From NCBI GenBank assembly GCA_001828645.1, contig MHZD01000074.1, positions 1,795 to 10,692 of the forward strand: a stretch of DNA of 8,898 bases, read 5' to 3'. Shown here piece by piece: positions 1 to 8,270 of this stretch. Position numbers and translations under genes: made by a program. This DNA is from Planctomycetes bacterium RIFOXYC2_FULL_41_27 (lineage in GTDB: Bacteria; Planctomycetota; Brocadiia; Brocadiales; Brocadiaceae). Under the pieces are notes generated by a model that saw only the letters and a list, made by a program, of their open reading frames with translations, was not told the origin of the DNA and did no database searches. Positions within the stretch are counted from its first letter, which is position 1. The number at the start of each line of letters is the position of its first letter.

Positions 1-1
1 A

Positions 2-1501
2 GTGGCTGAGGAAATTGAACTGAAAGACCCTTATGAAAATACGGGGGCCAAGTTGGTACGGGAGGCGGCATCCAAGACCAGTGATGTTGCAGGTGACGGC
101 ACGACCACTGCTACGGTTCTTACTGAGGCTATATTCCTGGAAGGATTAAAGTGTGTGACGTCAGGCGCTGATCCCATGGCGCTCAATAGGGGGATGAGGA
201 AGGCCATGGATAAGGTTGTAGAGAAACTGAAAGAGACAAGCAAGAAAATCAAGAGCCAGACAGAAATTGCAAGTGTTGGGTCTATTGCGGCGAACAATGA
301 TCCGGAAATTGGAAAAATGATTGCCGATGCGATGGATAAGGTTGGGAAGGACGGTGTTATTACCGTTGAAGAGGGAAAGGGTCTCGAAACAAGCGTAGAA
401 GTAGTAGAGGGTATGCAATTTGACCGCGGTTATCTCTCTCCCCATTTTATCACGAATCCCGATTCAATGGAGGTTGAATTCAAAGACCCTTACATCTTTA
501 TTTACGAGGATAAGATATCTTCCATTAAAGGATTGGTTCCGTTATTAGAAAAGATTGCAAAGACGGGTAAGCCTCTTTTAGTTATTGCAGAAGATGTAGA
601 AGGTGAGGCATTAGCCACGCTCGTTGTCAATAAACTACGAGGCACAATTAGCTGCGCAGCGATAAAGGCCCCTGGGTATGGCGATCGCAGAAAGGCGATG
701 CTGGATGATATTGCTGTTCTTACGGATGGCAAGGCGATATTTAAAGACCTCGGAATTCAGTTGGAAAGCATTGATATCCGCGACCTGGGAAGGGCAAAGA
801 AGGTAACCATCGATGCGGATAATACAACGATCATTCAGGGTGCAGGCAGTTCGAATACCATCGCTGGACGTATCAAACAAATCCGCAATGAAATTGAAGC
901 TACGACGTCAGATTATGATAGGGAAAAGTTACAGGAAAGGCTTGCGAAACTTGCTGGAGGTGTTGCCCAGATATTCGTTGGAGCTGCTACGGAAAGTGAA
1001 ATGAAGGAAAAGAAGGCCCGGGTTGAAGATGCATTGCACGCCACAAGGGCGGCGATTGAAGAGGGTATTTTGCCTGGTGGTGGCGTCGCACTGTTGAGGG
1101 CAGCAGAGGCTTTGAATGACCTCAAACTAAAAGGTGACGAGGCTATGGGTGTTGATATTGTAAAGAAGTCCCTATCCGCTCCTGCAAAACAGATATTTAA
1201 GAATGCAGGACTGGAGGGTTCTGTGGTTGTTCGAAAGATATTGGAATCCAAAGATAAGTCCTATGGCTATGACGCAGAGAAGGAAACATACTGCAATCTG
1301 ATGGAAGCAGGTGTTATAGATCCTACAAAGGTAGCAAGGTGTGCATTGCAGAATGCCGTGAGTATTGCTGGAATCCTCTTAACCACAGAATGTATCATTA
1401 CCGATATCCCAAAAAAGGGGGATGAGAAGATGCCAGGAGGTATGGGTGGCGGCATGGGAGGCATGGGCGGTATGGGAGGTATGGGTGGAATGGGAATGTA
1501 A
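2..1501 (+). CDS. groEL: Chaperonin GroEL, first copy, 5'-truncated by the window edge
   Basis: 60-kDa chaperonin subunit. It forms a double-ring cytoplasmic ATPase that encloses unfolded proteins together with GroES. The visible 499 residues align without gaps from E. coli position 56, so about 55 N-terminal residues lie outside the window. The GTG at base 2 is an internal Val codon, not a start. Visible landmarks are GDGTTT (residues 31-36, the Asp equivalent to E. coli Asp87), an Asp equivalent to Asp398 in the KGDE segment, [13 protein letters not shown] in the apical domain, and a Gly-Gly-Met C-terminal tail. Two groove positions differ from E. coli: His for Tyr203 (residue 148) and Val for Leu234 (residue 179). 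groES follows 73 bases downstream with no terminator, so the two are probably co-transcribed. Family identity is certain; the substitutions are seen directly, but their effect is inferred. Confidence 0.98.
   Translation: MAEEIELKDPYENTGAKLVREAASKTSDVAGDGTTTATVLTEAIFLEGLKCVTSGADPMALNRGMRKAMDKVVEKLKETSKKIKSQTEIASVGSIAANNDPEIGKMIADAMDKVGKDGVITVEEGKGLETSVEVVEGMQFDRGYLSPHFITNPDSMEVEFKDPYIFIYEDKISSIKGLVPLLEKIAKTGKPLLVIAEDVEGEALATLVVNKLRGTISCAAIKAPGYGDRRKAMLDDIAVLTDGKAIFKDLGIQLESIDIRDLGRAKKVTIDADNTTIIQGAGSSNTIAGRIKQIRNEIEATTSDYDREKLQERLAKLAGGVAQIFVGAATESEMKEKKARVEDALHATRAAIEEGILPGGGVALLRAAEALNDLKLKGDEAMGVDIVKKSLSAPAKQIFKNAGLEGSVVVRKILESKDKSYGYDAEKETYCNLMEAGVIDPTKVARCALQNAVSIAGILLTTECIITDIPKKGDEKMPGGMGGGMGGMGGMGGMGGMGM
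1442..1498 (+). repeat. In-frame GGM tandem repeat at the groEL1 3' end
   Basis: A 9-base coding unit of the form ATGGGNGGN (Met-Gly-Gly) is repeated about five times. The first unit is stretched to 12 bases and the last is trimmed. It encodes the flexible GGM tail that, in known GroELs, projects from the ring base into the central cavity. Third positions differ between units, so selection acts on the peptide rather than on a freshly expanded repeat. Confidence 0.9.
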
Positions 1502-1557
1502 TTCAATAATTTATAATATAAATTTTAACATTAAGAATTTTATTGTTTATTTTTCAT

Positions 1558-1564
1558 GAGGAGG
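1558..1564 (+). promoter_or_regulatory. Strong ribosome binding site of groES
   Basis: GAGGAGG lies 10 bases before the ATG at 1575 and fixes the groES start. It is one of the best Shine-Dalgarno matches in the window, which fits the high GroES expression expected for a co-chaperonin serving two GroEL proteins. Confidence 0.85.
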
Positions 1565-1574
1565 TAATACGAAA

Positions 1575-1859
1575 ATGATCAGACCGTTAGAGGACAGGGT
1601 GGTAATCGAACCTATGGAAGCTGAAGAAAAGACTCAGGGTGGAATTGTGCTGCCTGATACTGCAAAGGAAAAGCCCATGAAGGGAAAGATTATCGCTGTC
1701 GGCGATGGGAAAATGCTGGAGAGCGGGAAAAGGGCTGAACTTTTGGTAAAAAAGGGAGATAAAGTCCTTTATGGAAAGTACGCCGGGACCGAGATTACTA
1801 TTGATGGTAAAGAATATTTAGTTATGAGAGAAAGCGATATTTTAGCCAAGATTGAGTAA
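1575..1859 (+). CDS. groES: Co-chaperonin GroES
   Basis: 10-kDa co-chaperonin, 94 residues, the usual family length. Its heptamer caps the GroEL ring and closes the folding chamber. The N-terminal [13 protein letters not shown] is a family signature. The mobile loop (about residues 17-34) contains Ile-Val-Leu at 24-26, which contacts the GroEL apical domain. The GDGK segment near 43-46 begins the roof loop, and the C-terminal half ([15 protein letters not shown]) is typical. It is the only groES in the window and lies between the two groEL genes, 73 bases after groEL1 and 55 before groEL2. It therefore presumably serves both, and its mobile loop would have to fit two slightly different apical grooves. 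Start chosen by the GAGGAGG 10 bases upstream. Confidence 0.98.
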   Translation: MIRPLEDRVVIEPMEAEEKTQGGIVLPDTAKEKPMKGKIIAVGDGKMLESGKRAELLVKKGDKVLYGKYAGTEITIDGKEYLVMRESDILAKIE

Positions 1860-1890
1860 TATCAATCAGACTCTTAAAGTTTTTTGATGA

Positions 1891-3534
<1,644 letters not shown>

Positions 3535-3572
3535 TCAGGCATTTATTGAAAATTTACATAACGGATAAAAGT

Positions 3573-3605
3573 AAAAAGGCTACGATGAGTAGCCTTTTTG
3601 CTTTT
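3573..3605 (+). terminator. Intrinsic terminator closing the chaperonin cluster
   Basis: A perfect 11-bp stem (AAAAAGGCTAC at 3573-3583 with GTAGCCTTTTT at 3589-3599) closes a 5-base loop (GATGA). The 3' arm itself supplies the T-run, and a further TTTT follows after GC. It sits 38 bases after the groEL2 stop. It separates the chaperonin operon from dnaJ, which has its own promoter candidate. Confidence 0.92.
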
Positions 3606-3660
3606 ATACACTCATGATTATTATTTCCGGAAAATAACCGGCTATTCTTGCTTGTTATTT

Positions 3661-3681
3661 AGGGTGTATTTAAAACACCCT
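3661..3681 (+). promoter_or_regulatory. Palindrome upstream of dnaJ, candidate operator
   Basis: AGGGTGT and ACACCCT form a perfect 7+7 bp inverted repeat around an AT spacer (ATTTAAA). The right arm ends on the first base of the predicted -35 box at 3681-3686. That placement suits a protein-binding operator. It is not CIRCE (TTAGCACTC-N9-GAGTGCTAA), the usual HrcA site of heat-shock genes. It could instead be a weak second terminator, but no T-run follows the right arm. Confidence 0.5.
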
Positions 3682-3710
3682 TGATTTTGTGCTGTTTTAT
3701 ATACTATAAT
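3681..3710 (+). promoter_or_regulatory. Predicted sigma70-type promoter of dnaJ
   Basis: TTGATT at 3681-3686 and a perfect TATAAT at 3705-3710 are separated by 18 bases. Transcription would start near 3717, inside the palindrome TTAACGTTAA (3712-3721), giving a leader of about 66 bases. The preceding strong terminator makes a separate promoter necessary. Confidence 0.65.
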
Positions 3711-3739
3711 TTTAACGTTAATAAAATCGGGAAGTAATA

Positions 3740-3780
3740 GTATCTTTTTATAAAATAATAACTTAATATAAAGACGATAT
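3740..3780 (+). promoter_or_regulatory. Possible RNA-thermometer hairpin in the dnaJ leader
   Basis: Bases 3740-3752 can pair with 3767-3780 into a 13-pair, AU-rich stem with two G-U wobbles, one bulged C (3775) and a 14-base loop. The 3' arm contains AAAGACGA, the only purine-rich ribosome-binding region before the ATG at 3783. The opposing arm carries a run of five U. This layout resembles fourU-type thermometers, in which U residues mask the Shine-Dalgarno and melt on heating. The pairing is seen directly; the function is inferred, and AT-rich leaders can pair by chance. Confidence 0.4.
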
Positions 3781-3782
3781 AC

Positions 3783-4901
3783 ATGGAAGAAGATTATTAC
3801 CAAGTGTTGGGTGTTGATAGAAATACAAGCGGGGAAGAGATTAAAAAGGCATATCGTAAGTTGGCTATGAAATATCATCCGGATAGAAATCCTGGAAATA
3901 AGGAAGCTGAACAGATATTTAAGAAGGCCGCTGAAGCTTACGGTGTACTAAGCGACCCTGATAAAAAAAGACGATATGATCAATATGGAATAGATGGTCT
4001 GAGAGGCGCCGAATCCCGTGGATATACCACCATGGAAGATATTTTTGACGCCTTCGGTGATATTTTTGGCGGTGGCAGTATCTTTGAAGACTTCTTTGGC
4101 GGAGGAAGGGGTCGGGGCAGGGCAGGTCGTCGAGGGGCGAGCCTGAAGTGTGATATTGAGATCGATTTTAAAGAAGTGGCTATAGGCGTTGAGAAAAAAA
4201 TTGAGCTGACTCGTAGGGAAGTGTGTGATACATGTCGTGGGACCGGCGCGCGCGAGGGTACTTCACCGGTAAACTGCCCATATTGTAAAGGCAGAGGTGA
4301 GGTTCAGCAGTCACAAGGATTCTTTACACTCCGCACTACGTGTCCTAAATGTCATGGTAATGGTAAGATTATAGAATCTCCGTGCGCAAAATGCGGAGGT
4401 TCTGGCCGCTATCCAAAAAAGTCAATTATTTCTATTCAGATTCCAGCTGGCGTTGAGGATGGAACACGGTTGAGGTTGACAGGCCAGGGAGAGCCTGGTG
4501 AAAATGGAGCAGCTCCGGGAGATTTGTATTGCGACATCCATGTTACTCCCCATCCTATCTTTAAAAGACATGGGAATGACGTTCTTTGTGAAGTTCCGAT
4601 TACTTTTGCACAGGCAGCCTTGGGTTGTACCATTGATGTTCCTACCCTTACGGGGAGGGTTATTCAAGTAAAGATACCAAAAGGAACGCAGAACAACGAA
4701 GTTGTTCCGATTCGTGGAGAAGGATTTCCTAATGTACATGGGTATGGGAGGGGCAATCTCCTGGTACAGGTGATTGTTGAAGTTCCAGCGAGGATGACCT
4801 CCAGACAGGAGGAGTTGCTCCGGGAATTTGCGGAATTGGAGAAAAAAAATGTCTCTCCCCGACAAAAGAAATTTTTTGAGAAAATGAAGAATATTTTTTA
4901 A
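3783..4901 (+). CDS. dnaJ: Chaperone protein DnaJ (Hsp40)
   Basis: Type I J-domain co-chaperone, 372 residues, normal length. It delivers substrates to DnaK and stimulates DnaK ATP hydrolysis. The domains are complete: J domain (residues 1-70) with the catalytic HPD at 32-34; a Gly/Phe-rich linker (about 87-118); a zinc domain with four CxxCxGxG motifs (Cys148/151, 165/168, 187/190, 201/204); and a substrate-binding C-terminal region to residue 372. The start has only a weak Shine-Dalgarno (AAAGACGA), which may be masked by an upstream hairpin. dnaK and grpE are not in the window, so dnaJ sits beside groE rather than with its partners. No terminator follows, and it likely leads an operon with the next three genes. 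Confidence 0.98.
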   Translation: MEEDYYQVLGVDRNTSGEEIKKAYRKLAMKYHPDRNPGNKEAEQIFKKAAEAYGVLSDPDKKRRYDQYGIDGLRGAESRGYTTMEDIFDAFGDIFGGGSIFEDFFGGGRGRGRAGRRGASLKCDIEIDFKEVAIGVEKKIELTRREVCDTCRGTGAREGTSPVNCPYCKGRGEVQQSQGFFTLRTTCPKCHGNGKIIESPCAKCGGSGRYPKKSIISIQIPAGVEDGTRLRLTGQGEPGENGAAPGDLYCDIHVTPHPIFKRHGNDVLCEVPITFAQAALGCTIDVPTLTGRVIQVKIPKGTQNNEVVPIRGEGFPNVHGYGRGNLLVQVIVEVPARMTSRQEELLREFAELEKKNVSPRQKKFFEKMKNIF

Positions 4902-4935
4902 ATAAAATTTAAGAATGGAAAGGTATTTTATAAGG

Positions 4936-4990
4936 AAGGAGGTAAACATCAGTTTATTATTTAGTTAAGTTTGGCTAAATAAATAACTGA
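4936..4990 (+). promoter_or_regulatory. Stranded Shine-Dalgarno plus hairpin before the FmdB gene
   Basis: AAGGAGGT at 4936-4943 matches the anti-Shine-Dalgarno almost perfectly but lies 56 bases before the ATG at 5000, with no ATG, GTG or TTG at normal spacing. Between them, 4949-4964 pairs with 4975-4990: TCAGTT with AACTGA, a two-position mismatch, then TTATTTAG with CTAAATAA, around a 10-base loop. When folded, only 14 bases separate the Shine-Dalgarno from the ATG. No T-run follows, so it is not an intrinsic terminator. Phage T4 genes 25 and 38 have comparable structure-shortened initiation regions. The pairing is seen; the role is inferred. Confidence 0.5.
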
Positions 4991-4999
4991 GAAGAAAAT

Positions 5000-5257
5000 A
5001 TGCCAACATACGATTATAAGTGTAATGGGTGTGATCATTTGTTTGAGTTGTTTCAACACATTACGGAAAAGCCAGTAAAGAAGTGCCCTGCTTGTGGGAA
5101 ACTGAAAGTTCAGAGAGTAATTGGCTGTGGTAGCGCTATTATTTTTAAAGGTTCTGGCTTCTATCAGACAGATTACCGGAGTGAAGAATACAAGTCTAAG
5201 GCTAAAAAGGAAACCGAATCTGTAAAATCTGATACAAAAGCCGCAGAGAAAAAATAA
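5000..5257 (+). CDS. FmdB-family zinc-ribbon protein
   Basis: Small 85-residue protein of the FmdB family, named after a putative regulator of formamidase; the biochemical role of most members is unknown. The N-terminal MPTYDYKCNGC is the family signature. Cys8, Cys11, Cys29 and Cys32 form the predicted zinc ribbon (CxxC...CPACG). It is followed by the conserved GSGFYQTDYR (51-60) and a Lys/Glu-rich, probably disordered tail (61-85). It lies 98 bases after dnaJ and 8 before yacG. The local Shine-Dalgarno (GAGAAG at 4989-4994) is poor, but a very strong one further upstream may act through a hairpin. Likely cytoplasmic. Family call is firm; the process it serves here is unknown. Confidence 0.93.
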   Translation: MPTYDYKCNGCDHLFELFQHITEKPVKKCPACGKLKVQRVIGCGSAIIFKGSGFYQTDYRSEEYKSKAKKETESVKSDTKAAEKK

Positions 5258-5265
5258 AAGAAAAC

Positions 5266-5466
5266 ATGCCGAAAATAAACTGCCCCAATTGTAAAAAGGA
5301 GTTTGTCTATCAGAATATAAAAGAATTGCCAAACTTCCCTTTTTGCTGTGAGCGGTGCAAGCTTATCGACCTTGAAGCATGGCTGGATGAAAGGCATCGT
5401 ATTGAGGAGCCAATGACTCCTGAAGCATTGAGTCGAATAGAAAAAAAAGGAGGGGAAAATGGGTGA
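5266..5466 (+). CDS. yacG: YacG-family zinc protein (DNA gyrase inhibitor)
   Basis: Small 66-residue zinc-binding protein. E. coli YacG binds GyrB and inhibits DNA gyrase. Zinc ligands are Cys6, Cys9, Cys27 and Cys31 (CPNC, then FPFCCERC), followed by the diagnostic CKLIDLEAWLDE (31-42). Cys28 is an extra cysteine next to a ligand. The C-terminal tail is charged. The gene starts 8 bases after the FmdB gene with only weak purines upstream, suggesting translational coupling. Its last 8 bases overlap the next gene and encode that gene's Shine-Dalgarno. Unlike gammaproteobacterial yacG it is not next to coaE here. Family call is firm; gyrase inhibition in this organism is inferred from family membership. 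Confidence 0.93.
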   Translation: MPKINCPNCKKEFVYQNIKELPNFPFCCERCKLIDLEAWLDERHRIEEPMTPEALSRIEKKGGENG

Positions 5467-6688
5467 AACGAAAACTGTCGTACAGGACTGGCGCGATATT
5501 TTCCGCGCCTTTAAGATGGCATTTGACCCCAAGAAGATGTTTCTTGGATACATTGGTCTTTTGGCGAGTTTGATTTGGTGCGTGGTTGCAGTTTCATTTT
5601 TCTCGGCATTAACGTTGGTTAGCGCCAACCCTTATGCCTTTATAAAACTTGTCTTATATTCAGCCAGGGAAGGCATACCCCTCGCTATAAAAAATTTGTT
5701 ATTAGCGATTATGCCTCTGGATTTCGGGGAATTTGTCGTTCTCGCGGTACTCGTTTTTGGGCTGCTAGTCATCTGGTCGTTGATAGGGGGGGCAATTACA
5801 CGAATTGCCACGCTGGACTATGCCAGAGACGAAAGTATAAGTCTGACGGATGCCCTGAAATTTGCCAGGAAAAAGTTCTGGTCTTATTTCTGGTCACCGC
5901 TGGTGCCGGTAATTGGTGTCCTTTTCTTCGCCTTGTGCAATGTGGTAGGCGGTATGATTGGGCGAATCCCTGTTCTTGGTGAGATAACAGTGGCATTGGG
6001 GTTTCCTCTTGCCATACTTTCCGGCTTTCTCATGGTTTTTGTTGGTGTAATAGGTGTATTGGGATTGTGTTTCATGTTTCCCACAATCAGCGCGGAAGGG
6101 TCAGATGCCTTTGATGCGATGAGCCGGGCATATAGCTACGTCCTCGCACGCCCCAAACAATTCATCTGGTATTGTATTGTAAATACATTTTATGGATTGG
6201 TCTGTCTGATAATTATTGCATTTGTAGCATGGTTGATGATGCGCCTGTCCTTCTGTACAGTGGGTTTGGGTATGGGACAGAAGTTTCAGGCGGTTCAGAC
6301 TTTTATATTACAAAAGTGCGACATTGCATGCCTCGGATTTTGCACCACGCCTTCTGCTGAGACAAAAACTACGGCGGTTTCTCTTGATCGCTGGTCTTTG
6401 AAATTCCTGGCAGGCATGATAATTCTTTATGTTGGATTGGCTAAACTGGCAGTATGGACATTTGTAGCTACATACCTGCTTTCTGCGAAGACAATAATCT
6501 ATTTCCTGCTCAGAAAAGAAATTGACAGCACAGATGTGACTGATGTGTACCTGGAAGAAAAGATAGAAGAAAAAACAGAAATATCAACGGAAAAAACCGA
6601 GAAACTTTCTTCTCCAACAGAAGGTGCTAAAGAGGACCGTTCTTCTACAGAAGAAGGATCTAAACCAAAAGAAGGTGAAGCGGTTTAG
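5459..6688 (+). CDS. Polytopic membrane protein of unknown function
   Basis: 409 residues, not assignable to a characterised family by eye. Hydrophobic segments lie near 28-54, 91-114, 146-167, 176-209, 235-262 and 314-350; the fourth and sixth are long enough to be two helices each. Treating each as one helix, the positive-inside rule puts the N-terminus, loops 115-145 and 210-234, and the C-tail in the cytoplasm. Loop 263-313 would then lie outside, with Cys266, Cys287, Cys291 and Cys295. Loop 210-234 (EGSDAFDAMSRAYSYVLARP) resembles a motif I associate with planctomycete membrane proteins. Residues 351-409 form an acidic Glu/Lys/Ser/Thr-rich low-complexity tail. The start is set by AGGAGG (5448-5453) inside yacG, with an 8-base overlap, so it is translated with the dnaJ operon. 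Transport or membrane organisation are possible, but nothing shows which. Confidence 0.9.
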   Translation: MGETKTVVQDWRDIFRAFKMAFDPKKMFLGYIGLLASLIWCVVAVSFFSALTLVSANPYAFIKLVLYSAREGIPLAIKNLLLAIMPLDFGEFVVLAVLVFGLLVIWSLIGGAITRIATLDYARDESISLTDALKFARKKFWSYFWSPLVPVIGVLFFALCNVVGGMIGRIPVLGEITVALGFPLAILSGFLMVFVGVIGVLGLCFMFPTISAEGSDAFDAMSRAYSYVLARPKQFIWYCIVNTFYGLVCLIIIAFVAWLMMRLSFCTVGLGMGQKFQAVQTFILQKCDIACLGFCTTPSAETKTTAVSLDRWSLKFLAGMIILYVGLAKLAVWTFVATYLLSAKTIIYFLLRKEIDSTDVTDVYLEEKIEEKTEISTEKTEKLSSPTEGAKEDRSSTEEGSKPKEGEAV

Positions 6689-6859
6689 TTTACATTTTTC
6701 AAGAGGGGAATTATGAAAATCCCCTCTCGGGAGGGGACTAAGGGTTGGGTCTGGGCTGTAGATAATTCAGAGCTTAAGCCACACTTTTCTACAAATAACT
6801 AAATTGTTACCACGATTAAAGAATTTTAATTGTCTGAATTTTAAGACTTAAATGAAACA
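6689..6859 (+). other. Intergenic region upstream of der
   Basis: 171 bases without a gene. The 5' part holds a G-rich palindromic element (6702-6755). The 3' part is AT-rich. It has the direct repeat GAATTTTAA (6821-6829 and 6836-6844) and the palindrome TTTAAGACTTAAA (6840-6852) just before the der start. A weak promoter match is TTGTTA (6804-6809) with TTTAAT (6825-6830), but the 15-base spacer is short. I see no intrinsic terminator and no tRNA. Confidence 0.6.
6702..6755 (+). repeat. G-rich palindromic element, possible dispersed repeat or G-quadruplex
   Basis: AGAGGGGA (6702-6709) pairs with TCCCCTCT (6720-6727). The same C-rich arm can instead pair with GAGGGGA (6731-6737) across a TCGG loop, so two hairpins compete. 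On the + strand, 6729-6755 contains five G-runs of 3-4 with spacers of 1, 5, 2 and 3 bases, which meets the usual G-quadruplex pattern. GC content is far above the flanks, and the pattern resembles short palindromic elements dispersed in many bacterial genomes. Copy number cannot be judged here. Confidence 0.55.
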
Positions 6860-8191
6860 ATGAATGTTCCAGTTGTTACTATTGTCGGCAGGCCGAATGT
6901 AGGCAAATCTTCCCTGCTCAACTGTCTTGCAAGACGCCGAATCTCCATCGTTGAACCCACCAGTGGCGTTACGAGGGATCGCGTCTCAACAGAAATTCGA
7001 CACAACGAGTACGTGTTTGAATTAGTGGACACAGGCGGAATGGGTGTGAAAGACGTGGATGGTCTTACGGAAGACATCGAGATGCAGATAGAAATTGCAC
7101 TTTCCAATGCTGATATAATTCTCTTTGTGGTAGACGTGCGTGACGGTGTGACACCTTTGGATATTATGGTGACGGAAAAATTGAGACGCCTTGGGAAAAA
7201 AGTAATCCTCGTTGCCAATAAGGTGGATACGCCAAAGTTTGAATATCAAATGGCAGACTTTAATAAATTGGGATTCGGTACCCCGCTTCCGATGTCTGCC
7301 GTTGAAGGATTTGGGCGGTCTGAATTGCTGGACAAGATTATTTCTCTGCTGCCAGCGCCGTGCCAGGATTCAGATTCCACTGAACCCATCATGAAACTTG
7401 CCATTGTTGGTAAGCGGAACGCCGGGAAATCTACGCTCATTAATACCCTGGCAAAGGAACAGCGTGTAATTGTCAGTGAAGTGCCAGGCACTACGCGAGA
7501 TTCAATAGATGTACGGTTCGAGATAGAAGGTAAGCAATTCCTTGCAATTGACACGGCAGGGGTAAGAAAGAAAAGACAGGTCCATGATTCTATAGAATTT
7601 TACAGCATGGCGCGCGCCGAACGGTCTATCCGCAGGGCAGACGTAGCGCTATTTCTTATTGATGCTGCGCTCAAGGTGTCCGAGGTAGACAAAAAACTGG
7701 GCGATTACATCGTCTCTGAAAATAAACCATGCATCATTGTAATTAATAAATGGGACTTGGTTCAGGGAGTTGAAACAGGAAAATTTAATGACTATATTTA
7801 TAAATGTTTGCCTGGACTTTCCTTTGCCCCCATCTCTTTCATCAGCGCCAAGAATAATAATCATGTAGTGGAAATGATACATCTGGCATTAGAACTGTAC
7901 GAACAGGCTAATACCCGTATAACGACTTCTGAATTGAACCAGGCGTTGCAGGGGGCATTGTCTTTACACCGTCCGACACGCAAGAAGTCCAGGTCTCCCA
8001 GGATTTATTACGCCACGCAGGTAAGCGTTTCGCCGCCCACGTTCATCCTTTTTGTTAACGATCCAAAACTCTTCGATAGCAATTACGAACGTTACCTCTC
8101 CAATCAACTCCATAGCAAGCTCCCCTTTTCTGAGGTTCCCTTAAAATTCCATTACCGGGCAAGGACAAAAGTGCAACTCAGCCACGCCTGA
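6860..8191 (+). CDS. der: Ribosome-assembly GTPase Der (EngA)
   Basis: Essential GTPase with two tandem G domains and a KH-like domain, needed for late 50S subunit assembly; 443 residues, usual length. G domain 1 has GRPNVGKS (10-17), GVTRD (36-40), DTGG (57-60), NKVD (120-123) and Ser-Ala near 146. G domain 2 has GKRNAGKS (184-191), TTRD (211-214), DTAG (231-234), NKWD (296-299) and SAKN (329-332). The KH-like domain spans about 355-438 and contains PPTFILFVND (392-401) and YERYLSNQL (409-417). The second P-loop differs from the common GRPNVGKS, a variant I associate with planctomycetes. The start fits the family N-terminus, but no Shine-Dalgarno is visible. A three-codon reading frame (6852-6863) overlaps the start by ATGA. 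Confidence 0.98.
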   Translation: MNVPVVTIVGRPNVGKSSLLNCLARRRISIVEPTSGVTRDRVSTEIRHNEYVFELVDTGGMGVKDVDGLTEDIEMQIEIALSNADIILFVVDVRDGVTPLDIMVTEKLRRLGKKVILVANKVDTPKFEYQMADFNKLGFGTPLPMSAVEGFGRSELLDKIISLLPAPCQDSDSTEPIMKLAIVGKRNAGKSTLINTLAKEQRVIVSEVPGTTRDSIDVRFEIEGKQFLAIDTAGVRKKRQVHDSIEFYSMARAERSIRRADVALFLIDAALKVSEVDKKLGDYIVSENKPCIIVINKWDLVQGVETGKFNDYIYKCLPGLSFAPISFISAKNNNHVVEMIHLALELYEQANTRITTSELNQALQGALSLHRPTRKKSRSPRIYYATQVSVSPPTFILFVNDPKLFDSNYERYLSNQLHSKLPFSEVPLKFHYRARTKVQLSHA

Positions 8192-8270
8192 TGAAATCGG
8201 TTAGGTGCGTAGCTCAAATTGTTTGGAGTCGCTAAATACCCTACTTTAATGTACGTCCGTACTTAATACT
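8192..8270 (+). other. Intergenic gap between der and the sensor-like gene
   Basis: 79 bases with no gene and no clear terminator. GTACG-TC-CGTAC (8251-8262) is a short perfect inverted repeat 8 bases before the next ATG. A weak promoter match is TTGGAG (8223-8228) with TTTAAT (8245-8250), 16 bases apart. If real, the inverted repeat would lie at the transcription start. No Shine-Dalgarno is seen before the ATG at 8271. Confidence 0.4.

Noticed and set aside
2..4. GTG at base 2 as the groEL1 start codon
   Set aside because: It aligns with an internal residue (E. coli Val56) and the preceding 55 conserved residues are simply outside the window.
31..1251. Long antisense open frames across groEL1, with similar ones across groEL2
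   Set aside because: They mirror the codon bias of strongly conserved sense genes, show no family motifs, and have no supporting initiation signals.
1508..1524. Perfect AT-only palindrome AATTTATA-A-TATAAATT between groEL1 and groES
   Set aside because: It is pure A/T in an AT-rich gap, would make only a very weak hairpin, and has no T-run or promoter partner.
3624..3633. TTTCCGGAAA palindrome between the terminator and the dnaJ promoter
   Set aside because: It is short, about 50 bases from the -35 box, and has no second copy; I found no reason to call it an operator.
4915..4968. 17-codon frame between dnaJ and the FmdB gene as a leader peptide
   Set aside because: It has no Shine-Dalgarno of its own, the strong one lies inside it, and its length is within chance. 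The hairpin explanation fits better.
4948..4968. Six-codon frame starting at ATC after the strong Shine-Dalgarno
   Set aside because: ATC is a very rare start codon and the peptide is too short to judge.
6702..6727. Hairpin after the membrane protein gene as an intrinsic terminator
   Set aside because: The stem is good, but it is followed by TCGGGAGGGG, not a T-run.
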